This document shows positions 56,119 through 62,403 of a stretch of DNA of 64,000 nucleotides, in pieces. Within the stretch, counting starts at the first letter, position 1. Each line of letters opens with the position of its first letter. The stretch is from Chitinophaga sp. SYP-B3965 (GTDB taxonomy: Bacteria; Bacteroidota; Bacteroidia; Chitinophagales; Chitinophagaceae). The notes below the pieces were generated by a model. That model was not told the origin of the DNA. It searched no databases and worked only from the letters and a program-made list of their open reading frames with translations. The stretch lies in NCBI RefSeq assembly GCF_009647655.1, contig NZ_WJFD01000005.1, forward strand, positions 186,001 to 250,000, in the 5' to 3' direction. Both the position numbers and the translations under genes were made by a program.

Positions 56119-56826
56119 GATTTTTTTATTTTCTCTGTATCTTGGACCTTTCACAACAAAATAAACCCCTTAACAATAGCATAGCTTGTTGTGATTTGCT
56201 TTCAAATTTCGCAGCATTTTAGACCTTTTACAACTATTATGCTTATGGAAACATCGTTCTAAGCGTTGTGATTTACTTTCAATTTTCTCAGTACCTTAGA
56301 CCTTTCACAGCATTAGCAAATTCCATAACTCACTAACAGGAGTTGTGATTTTCTTTCAATTTTCTCAGTATCTTAGGCCTTTCACAACAAAACTAAAACG
56401 TACCCTTTCTGATTTATGTTGTGATTTGCTTTCAAAATCCTCAGTATCTTATATCTTTCACAGCATAACCCTAATTTGTGCTTTTAAGTAGTTGTGTTTT
56501 CTCGGTATCTTAGGCCTTTTACAACCTCTGTGCCCGATTGCCCTAAACCAACTCCTGTTGTAATTTGCTTTCAATTTCTCAGTATCTTAGACCTTTGACA
56601 ACAGCAGGGTAAAGGAAGGCCCGCCACGAACGGTTGTGATTTACTTTCAAATTTCTCAGTATCTTAATACTTCCTCAACAAAGACAAGGGGTTTTTTCAT
56701 CCATTGTTTGTGTTGTGATTTTCTTTCAAATTTCTAGGTATCTTCAATCTTTCACAACGACACAAAGATCATTACCAGTGTCTTGCCCGTTGTGATTTGC
56801 CTTCAACTTTCCCAGCCTGTTAACTT
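56119..56826 (+). CRISPR. Degenerate type II-C CRISPR array, about ten repeats
   Basis: The repeats are about 47 nt and begin GTTGTGATTTGCTTTCAAAT and end TTTCACAAC. Full copies start at 56188, 56265, 56342, 56418, 56557, 56633 and 56712. A 35-nt internally deleted copy lies at 56491-56525, and partial ends at about 56119-56157 and 56789-56826. Spacers are 26-32 nt, mostly 30. No two repeats are identical, so the array is ageing. The last repeat overlaps the cas9 stop codon. Orientation follows from the tracrRNA anti-repeat, which pairs with the first 18 bases of the repeat. No spacer source could be searched here. Confidence 0.93.
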
Positions 56827-59800
56827 CCCTCCAGCAACTGCCCCTCCCCACTAAAAGCCGAACACAGCTTCACCTTCCCCAACCGATCCGCCACCAGCTT
56901 AAAACAAACATTCTTAATCATTACCTTGTCCACCCCTTCTATCTTATTCCTTTTTGTAAACTCAAACTTATCGATAATGGACTTGGCAACTGCATTAGGT
57001 AAACACGAAAGCCTGCTACCCGAAAAGCTGACCACCTTATACACCCTGTCCACCGAAATCTCTCCAATCCCATTCCAGTTCGCCAGCTCCTCCTCCGTAG
57101 GAAAATAAACAAGATCATTAGGTGAAAGATGAAATAACAACCGATCCCCCGACTCATTTATTTCCGGAACTGACTTCAATCCATGCTTTTGCCTCTCAAT
57201 GACTACATGAAGTGGAATTGTTTCCGTAACCCGTTTGCCCTTTTCATCCTGGTAAACGCCAAAGAAGAGATTGGTTCCTTTAGCCGCCTCCACATACTTA
57301 TCCTTCTTATTACCCGTCTGCCCAACATTGAACTTATTCCCTTTAGGCTCAAAAGTCCTCACTTTCAGAATGGGTTGGTGAGGCTTTCCATCATTGAGAG
57401 CAAGGATTTCTTTATTTAAAGCATCCAGTCCATCAGGAGAAAACGCCAACTCAGGATGCTCAATGATCTTTCCGTTTTGAATTTCATTAAATACCGCCAG
57501 ATGAGCACGAAGAATTTTACGGATCCCTGTATCCGTTATACAGTCAATATAATTAGAATCAAAACTCTCATCTATTTTCACCCGGGTTGCCACAATTTCC
57601 TTGTCCCAATAGTATATCTCTATTCTGGAGATTCCCTGCTCCTTTAGCAGCACCGAAGGGTTCTGACCAAGCGCCTTCCATTCCTTGATTTTAGACTTCA
57701 GGTCCTTATCCACGATCATTTCCCAATTCTTCAATGCCGCAGATGTTGAAACGATTTTCTTCAGTTGTAATTGAATCAGCCCCTGAATGGTATCTTTGTG
57801 AAGGGGTTTCCTGATTGCCCAGTTGTCACCTTTTGTCTGCCTGACAAAGCCTTTCTTTAGTTCTCCGTTTTCATTTTTGATCCAGCCTTGATAACGGTTA
57901 TTAGTTTTATTGATCACCCGGACGTTTTGCTTAAAGCTGACAATTATATCATTGATGAGTGATCCCGTATCCTGGGTGAAGCTCTCCCAGGGTTTATGAA
58001 ATGCCCATTTGTAGTTAGTATCGTCATTATATTTCTTAAAGCATAAGGTATGTTTCAGGTCATAACGTTTCTTTTCCTTTTCCGCTTTTGAACGCCCTTT
58101 ACCAATGGCACTTTCATTGTTCAGATAGTTGATATGATTCCTGGATGTACAGGCTACCACTATTGCATCCAAAGCATGATGCCGGTGATCGATCCTTTTT
58201 CTGTTAAACCCTTTTTGATGTTCAAGCGGCAATTCTGTTTGGAATACCAGCTTCCCTTCTTTATTTACCCACTTACCAAATCGGCTGCTTTGCGTCATTT
58301 CGTTTAATCTTTCGAATCTCGGGGTGATGATATCATTCCACACATCATTTAGCCCCCAATCTTGTTTAAGTGCTGCCGTAATGTTACCATTACTGCTAAT
58401 AACGTTCTTTGAAACCGTTTCCTGCTCATTATCTTCTCTGACGATATTAGATAACAGGTTCTTTACAACTTTACTGATATACCTGGTATCATTAAGCTGT
58501 CTTTCAATGAAGACTTCCGGAATGTCTTCCGACAGGAGTTTTTTTAATTTCGATCTGTTTTTAGAAAAACTGTTTTTAACAAGGTGTTCATACTGCTCAA
58601 CGGTAAGGATATTTATTTTCTCTCCATAACTGGCCTCCATTATTTTGCCACCATTGTTCTTTATGTATTCATAGGCGGTGTTTTTATCTTTATCCTTGTT
58701 CACCTCCACTTCACAAATAACCTTATTGCTGAAAGAATCATCAAAGTATCTCGACTGCGGAATGATGTGTTCAATATCATAAGCCCTTGTAAACAATTTA
58801 TTCAGCGGAATTATCTTCCCTGTGTAAGGAGACCTATATTTCTGCTGAAGCCAGATCTTATAACGGGATAGTTCAGCTGTTGTTAGCTGAGACTGTCTGG
58901 CTATTTTAGAAATATCTTCGGGTATATCATTTTCAGCATGCAGCACCCCTTCTTCATAGATCTTCAGGATTTCCTGCTGCATGGGAGAATAGGGGCGAAC
59001 ATTCTCAACATTAGGATCATTCATTAACTCCGCTAGTAATGCTTTTATCCGGAGGTTGGTGTTCTCATTTCCAATTACCTGTTTTGTCATTTGCTCACGC
59101 TTCTTCGCAGGATTTTTCATTTCCCGGCCAAGTTCTACATGGATTTCATGGAAGAAACCTTCTTTACCATGGCCATATCCATTCCAGATATCCTTTACTA
59201 CGAGGAGTGTTTCATTGATCACCTTCTCTACGATGGGATTACGCAGGCTGTGTTGTGGCAGGAGGGAAATGTCTGAGGGCCTTCTCCATTGTAAGGCTTC
59301 TTTATCTTCTGAATGACGATCGTAAACAATGTAAGAGGCCAGCCAAAGCGGCAATCCTTTAAAATCCGATGCACTCTTAAGTGATATCGCTTTATCTCTC
59401 ACCCTGTCCTTAATCGATTCGTCATATTCACCGGTTGTGATTTTATCGATCCGCTGTAATGTGTGAGGGTGAATGTTACCTGGCTGCCAGTATTTCCCGA
59501 TACGCATTAATGACAACAGTTTCCCAATTGCTTTGGCTGAAAATGCACCATAATCCTTCACATATGGAGGGAACTTTTTAAACGTCTCTGCAAAGTCATC
59601 CCCCAGTTCCTTCTTTTGGGCGAACGTCTTCAATGCTTTCTGAATTTCGACCCTGTCCTCAACAGAATAAAGGATATGCCATAAAGCTTCTTCATTTTCT
59701 TTTGTCAGGAAGGCGACAGGCACACTTTCTACCTTGGACAACCTGGCTAGTATCTGAGATCTTGTTTCGTTGCAGGGGTATGCCTTATCTTCCACATAAT

Positions 59801-61283
59801 TCCATCGATATTCATCCGGTTTTTTTAGCTTGAAGAATTGTTTCAATAGTATTTTCTGTTCGATATCTTTTCTGTCGTTCAACCATTCGAATATTCTTTC
59901 CCAGTCCTGTTCTGATTTGAGCAGTTCATCTGTGATGTTTACATCAGTATCTTTCTCATATATCCTTAGGTTCTGAATGAACTGCCATAACCGGAATTCC
60001 TGGAATAGAGGATGGGACTTTGGGATGCATTTTACAGGGATCACTTCCCCTTTGGGAGACAGTTTGCTTTCATGGTTACAATTGCTGATAAGCGATTTTT
60101 TGCTCTTTAGTGGCCTTTGGTAAAAAATGATGTCATCCACAAATAGATAGGAAAAGTCTTTTTGCCGGATATTATGCTTGTGTAACTCGTTTTGCCGGTA
60201 TAATTCTTCAATGCAAAGAGAATAGGCTTTTCTGCCATTTAGTGCTGGATGGAATTTTTTTTGCGTATGGAGTATTTGTTGGAGTTCGGTTTTATAAAAT
60301 TCCCTTTCTATTGTACGGATGAGTTTCCCTTTTATTTTTTGATTGGGATTTTGAAGAAGGGTATCATAGATGTAGGCGCCTACTGTTTTACTACTATGAC
60401 TCAGGTCATATTCCGCCTTCTTTTTTAGAAGTGTCCAGTCGTTTTCATCAGGAGCACGGAATGAGCGTTTTTCTTTTCCATCCTTGTCGAGTTTTATTGT
60501 ACCGTCGCTGTTCAGTTCAGTAGTAACAATGAATTCTTTTCTCTTACCAATCCAGTCTAATGGAGCCCTACTGGTTCTCCTGTAGACCCAGCCATTTTCA
60601 AGTTGGATGTTGTACCAGGTGTCCTCCTCATTTTTTTTTCGTTCTGCTGCCTGTACGTCTACAATATTAAATGTGTGAAATTCCACCAACTTGTTTGGGG
60701 TTTCGTCTTCCTCTTCTCCTCGTAACTGGTAGTAACCTCTTTTTTGATTGAAGTTGAGCAGGAGCCAGGCCAGTTCTTCTTTTTCTATTTTTTCAGTTAA
60801 TGCTTTCTTGCGGAGATAATAGATGGTCCATGCATGCGGGACTATTCTTCCTTCTGCCAGTAATGCAGGTTGGTGCCTGGAAAAATCCAGTAGCATTTCC
60901 GCATACGAGTTTGCGAAAATGAATTGTGTGTGATAGGAGAGTTTAGGTTCTGATCCCGGTATAAATTGACCTAATTTTTTTTCGAAATCAATTTGGTTAG
61001 AATAATGTTCAGGAAGAAATCCCAGGATATTCAATACCCTGTGCAATCGCTCTCTACGGAGAAGTGATCTTTCCCTGACCTTGCGTATACTGCGGAAGTT
61101 TGTTCTTTCAGCTGTTTGCGAATGTGATTGGCCACTGTCGAAATTTCCCAGGATATCTTGTGACATAGGAATGATCCGGGAGCCTGCTGCGATATTCCTG
61201 ATAGGCTTACCAGCATCAGTGGTTTCTACTATTGCCCAGCCAATTGAGTTTGTGCCTATATCGAGGCCAAGATTTATTTTCAT
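56820..61283 (-). CDS. cas9: Type II-C CRISPR endonuclease Cas9
   Basis: A 1487-residue Cas9, within the large Bacteroidota II-C size range. RuvC-I LGLDIGTNSIGWAIVE has Asp8. An arginine-rich bridge helix (IRKVRERSLLRRERLHR) lies near 66. RuvC-II EIHVELGRE is near 715, HNH DIEHIIPQS near 836 with its catalytic histidine, and RuvC-III RIDHRHHALDAIVVAC near 1034. All catalytic residues appear intact, so it should cut. The start at 61283 (MKINLGLDI) is chosen; a 17-residue upstream extension overlaps the tracrRNA complement. No cas1, cas2 or csn2 is beside it; the array follows directly. Confidence 0.97.
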   Translation of the reverse strand: MKINLGLDIGTNSIGWAIVETTDAGKPIRNIAAGSRIIPMSQDILGNFDSGQSHSQTAERTNFRSIRKVRERSLLRRERLHRVLNILGFLPEHYSNQIDFEKKLGQFIPGSEPKLSYHTQFIFANSYAEMLLDFSRHQPALLAEGRIVPHAWTIYYLRKKALTEKIEKEELAWLLLNFNQKRGYYQLRGEEEDETPNKLVEFHTFNIVDVQAAERKKNEEDTWYNIQLENGWVYRRTSRAPLDWIGKRKEFIVTTELNSDGTIKLDKDGKEKRSFRAPDENDWTLLKKKAEYDLSHSSKTVGAYIYDTLLQNPNQKIKGKLIRTIEREFYKTELQQILHTQKKFHPALNGRKAYSLCIEELYRQNELHKHNIRQKDFSYLFVDDIIFYQRPLKSKKSLISNCNHESKLSPKGEVIPVKCIPKSHPLFQEFRLWQFIQNLRIYEKDTDVNITDELLKSEQDWERIFEWLNDRKDIEQKILLKQFFKLKKPDEYRWNYVEDKAYPCNETRSQILARLSKVESVPVAFLTKENEEALWHILYSVEDRVEIQKALKTFAQKKELGDDFAETFKKFPPYVKDYGAFSAKAIGKLLSLMRIGKYWQPGNIHPHTLQRIDKITTGEYDESIKDRVRDKAISLKSASDFKGLPLWLASYIVYDRHSEDKEALQWRRPSDISLLPQHSLRNPIVEKVINETLLVVKDIWNGYGHGKEGFFHEIHVELGREMKNPAKKREQMTKQVIGNENTNLRIKALLAELMNDPNVENVRPYSPMQQEILKIYEEGVLHAENDIPEDISKIARQSQLTTAELSRYKIWLQQKYRSPYTGKIIPLNKLFTRAYDIEHIIPQSRYFDDSFSNKVICEVEVNKDKDKNTAYEYIKNNGGKIMEASYGEKINILTVEQYEHLVKNSFSKNRSKLKKLLSEDIPEVFIERQLNDTRYISKVVKNLLSNIVREDNEQETVSKNVISSNGNITAALKQDWGLNDVWNDIITPRFERLNEMTQSSRFGKWVNKEGKLVFQTELPLEHQKGFNRKRIDHRHHALDAIVVACTSRNHINYLNNESAIGKGRSKAEKEKKRYDLKHTLCFKKYNDDTNYKWAFHKPWESFTQDTGSLINDIIVSFKQNVRVINKTNNRYQGWIKNENGELKKGFVRQTKGDNWAIRKPLHKDTIQGLIQLQLKKIVSTSAALKNWEMIVDKDLKSKIKEWKALGQNPSVLLKEQGISRIEIYYWDKEIVATRVKIDESFDSNYIDCITDTGIRKILRAHLAVFNEIQNGKIIEHPELAFSPDGLDALNKEILALNDGKPHQPILKVRTFEPKGNKFNVGQTGNKKDKYVEAAKGTNLFFGVYQDEKGKRVTETIPLHVVIERQKHGLKSVPEINESGDRLLFHLSPNDLVYFPTEEELANWNGIGEISVDRVYKVVSFSGSRLSCLPNAVAKSIIDKFEFTKRNKIEGVDKVMIKNVCFKLVADRLGKVKLCSAFSGEGQLLEGS

Positions 61284-61318
61284 AGCGTAGTTTGTATGTT
61301 GGAATTTATTAATTTCAG

Positions 61319-61398
61319 TTTGAAAGCAAATCACAATAAGGATTATTCCGTAGTGAAAACTTTTACAGGAGTCCCGCTAATGGCGGGATTGTTGTTTT
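61319..61398 (+). ncRNA. tracrRNA of the type II-C system
   Basis: The anti-repeat TTTGAAAGCAAATCACAA is complementary to the first 18 bases of the CRISPR repeat. It is followed by the II-C nexus sequence AAGGATTATTCCG, then GTGAAAAC. A terminator hairpin follows (TCCCGC, 61372-61377, with GCGGGA, 61383-61388, then T-rich TTGTTGTTTT). It lies divergent from and just upstream of cas9, so the start of the RNA is antisense to the cas9 leader. The exact 5' end is uncertain. Confidence 0.88.
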
Positions 61399-61568
61399 AT
61401 GGAAGGATGGGATGCTGTTAAATAGAGGATGGTTGTTTTGGTGTGCATGCTATTTAATAGATAGGTTAGGCCCCAATTTTAAACGAAATATTTATGTATG
61501 ATTGTTAACTGGAGGTTAAGGTGTAGTGCTGGTGAATTTTAACGGTTGACGACAAACGAGTTTGAATA
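61399..61568. other. AT-rich spacer with no gene
   Basis: Between the tracrRNA terminator and the third decayed repeat I find no open frame, RNA or clear promoter. Confidence 0.4.
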
Positions 61569-61758
61569 GACAAAACGGTTGGTATGTTTAGAAGATTGAA
61601 AGCAAATCACAACCGACTCCGCTCAGGATGACCATGGGTTGGCGTTTTGAAAGATTCGAGTACAGATAATTTGAAAGCAAATAGCAACTCCTGAATTCAT
61701 TTCAGAATCTTCGTTGTGAATAATCTAAGATACCGATAATTCTAAAAGAAAATCACAC
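61569..61758 (-). CRISPR. Decayed second CRISPR array remnant, opposite orientation
   Basis: There are three diverged repeats on the minus strand at 61713-61758, 61644-61688 and 61569-61613, separated by spacers of 24 nt and 30 nt. Each starts G(T)TG...ATTTGCTTT-like, and the first ends TTCACAAC. The middle sections have drifted well away from the main array. They directly follow the tRNA operon with no terminator that I can see, so a read-through tRNA transcript would include them. Whether any still makes crRNA is unknown. Confidence 0.8.
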
Positions 61759-61772
61759 AAGAATACCAACAG

Positions 61773-61857
61773 AAGAAGATAAAGGATTCGAACCTTTGCC
61801 GGTTTTCACCGCCGTCAGTTTTCAAGACTGCGCCATTACCAACTCTGGCAATCTTCC
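61773..61857 (-). tRNA. tRNA-Ser(TGA)
   Basis: A cloverleaf of 85 nt with a long variable arm (class II). Anticodon TGA sits in loop CTTGAAA, with anticodon stem CAGT/ACTG and T arm AAAGG TTCGAAT CCTTT. The acceptor stem has a terminal G1-U72 wobble and the discriminator base is U, not the G usual for serine, so this gene is slightly atypical. CCA is not encoded. It is the last of five genes in the cluster. Confidence 0.88.
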
Positions 61858-61864
61858 AAATAAG

Positions 61865-61940
61865 AGATCATGACAGGAATTAAACCTGCGTTAAGTTAGT
61901 TTTGCAGACTAACCCCTATAGCAACATTGGGTACATGATC
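61865..61940 (-). tRNA. tRNA-Cys(GCA), atypical elbow
   Basis: A 76-nt cloverleaf with perfect 7-bp acceptor stem GATCATG/CATGATC. The discriminator U73 is a cysteine identity base, and anticodon GCA sits in loop CTGCAAA. The D loop (AATGTTGCTATA) lacks the conserved GG, and the T loop reads TTTAATT without C56, so both halves of the usual G19-C56 tertiary pair are missing. It lies 7 bp upstream of Ser(TGA) in transcription order. Confidence 0.82.
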
Positions 61941-61945
61941 ATATG

Positions 61946-62032
61946 CGGAGGACAATGGAATCGAACCATCACCGGAAAAGACCGGAACACCTTAGCAGGG
62001 TGCCGCAACAAACCATCATTTGCCTATCCTCC
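61946..62032 (-). tRNA. tRNA-Ser(GCT)
   Basis: An 87-nt class II cloverleaf with a long variable arm, acceptor GGAGGAT/GTCCTCC with one wobble, and discriminator G as expected for serine. Anticodon GCT sits in loop CTGCTAA and the T loop is TTCGATT. It is 5 bp from each neighbour. CCA is not encoded. Confidence 0.92.
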
Positions 62033-62037
62033 ATTCG

Positions 62038-62123
62038 TGGGTGATATAGGATTCGAACCTATTACGTTTCTGATGTACCGGATTTACAGTCCGGTGCTAC
62101 TCCACCATCGTAGCCGATCACCC
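62038..62123 (-). tRNA. tRNA-Tyr(GTA)
   Basis: An 86-nt class II tRNA with acceptor GGGTGAT/ATCACCC, discriminator A and anticodon stem CCGGA/TCCGG. Anticodon GTA sits in loop CTGTAAA, and the T arm contains TAGG TTCGAAT CCTA. A queuosine site is expected at G34. It is 5 bp from Leu(TAG) upstream. Confidence 0.94.
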
Positions 62124-62128
62124 ATAAG

Positions 62129-62202
62129 TACCCCTGGTGGGAGTCGAACCCACAAAACTCCTGATCCTAAGTCAGGCGACTTTCCCGTTTGCCCACAGGG
62201 GT
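62129..62202 (-). tRNA. tRNA-Leu(TAG) with short variable loop
   Basis: A 74-nt cloverleaf with acceptor ACCCCTG/CAGGGGT, discriminator A, anticodon stem CCTGA/TCAGG, loop CTTAGGA (anticodon TAG, reading CTN) and T arm GTGGG TTCGACT CCCAC. The variable region is only six bases, whereas bacterial leucine tRNAs normally have a long arm. Leucine identity is inferred from the anticodon, A73 and G37. First tRNA of the cluster, immediately after the attenuator. Confidence 0.86.
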
Positions 62203-62203
62203 G

Positions 62204-62246
62204 TATAAAAAACAAAAACGCCTCTCAGTATAAACCAAGAGGCGTT
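62204..62246 (-). terminator. Intrinsic terminator (attenuator) between leader ORF and tRNA-Leu
   Basis: On the minus strand a perfect 9-bp stem (AACGCCTCT, 62246-62238, with AGAGGCGTT, 62225-62217) has a 12-nt loop. It is followed by the U-rich tract TTTTTGTTTTTTATA. It lies upstream of every tRNA in the cluster and only just upstream of the first, so it can only be a leader terminator controlling entry into the operon. Confidence 0.9.
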
Positions 62247-62300
62247 CGAAATTCCTTTATTCAAGTAATCACACGACCTCCCGGTTGCTCAGATAGCAAC
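62233..62300 (-). promoter_or_regulatory. Alternative RNA structures of a ribosome-mediated attenuator
   Basis: A first hairpin pairs GUUGCU (62300-62295) with AGCAAC (62289-62284). The competing antiterminator pairs 62286-62273 with 62233-62245: 13 pairs including two G-U, with U62276 bulged. It takes 8 of the 9 bases of the terminator 5' arm. Stalling upstream would cover the first arm, freeing the antiterminator; a ribosome reaching the stop would cover 62273-62286 and let the terminator form. Energies were not calculated. Confidence 0.8.
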
Positions 62301-62334
62301 TCAGTGAAAGGCAATATGACGTAGTTTGTTTCAT
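62269..62334 (-). CDS. 21-residue leader peptide of the tRNA operon
   Basis: An open frame ATG to TGA of 21 codons. Codons 6-16 encode SYCLSLSCYLS: Ser TCA (6, 10), AGT (12), AGC (16); Tyr TAT (7, 14); Cys TGC (8, 13); Leu CTT (9), CTG (11, 15). Every codon in this run is read by one of the five tRNAs encoded just downstream, and each tRNA is used at least twice. The flanking residues are MKQTT and NREVV. No ribosome-binding sequence precedes it; the ATG is seven bases after the -7 element, so it is likely leaderless. It is too short for automatic gene callers. Confidence 0.85.
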   Translation of the reverse strand: MKQTTSYCLSLSCYLSNREVV

Positions 62335-62341
62335 GATGGTG

Positions 62342-62373
62342 CAAAGATAAAGGGATTCTAAACTTGCATCCAA
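62342..62373 (-). promoter_or_regulatory. Promoter of the leader-tRNA operon
   Basis: A -7 element TATCTTTG (62342-62349) exactly matches TAnnTTTG. A -33 TTG lies at 62371-62373, 21 bp upstream. The predicted start falls within about seven bases of the leader ATG. Confidence 0.75.
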
Positions 62374-62378
62374 GCAGG

Positions 62379-62403
62379 AAATGATGAATCCGATTCATCA
62401 TTT
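62379..62403. promoter_or_regulatory. Perfect 12-bp palindrome upstream of tRNA-operon promoter
   Basis: Arms AAATGATGAATC (62379-62390) and GATTCATCATTT (62392-62403) flank a single central base. It lies just upstream of the -33 element and touches a decayed CRISPR repeat. It could be a site for a dimeric regulator; there is no U-rich tract to suggest a terminator. Confidence 0.65.

Noticed and set aside
61284..61334. 17-residue N-terminal extension of the cas9 open frame
   Set aside because: It begins inside the tracrRNA complement, and Cas9 proteins begin at the MKINLGLDIGTNS segment.
61902..62324. 140-residue plus-strand open frame over the tRNA cluster
   Set aside because: It is the antisense of four tRNAs and the leader; its protein has no recognisable features.
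62269..62334. Leader frame as a CreT-like tRNA-sequestering toxin
   Set aside because: The adjacent terminator, antiterminator and cognate tRNA genes fit attenuation far better. No guide-like spacer matching this promoter was seen by eye in the nearby repeats.
62379..62403. Palindrome as an intrinsic terminator
   Set aside because: There is no U-rich run, and a separate strong terminator for the phospholipase gene lies at 62451-62480.
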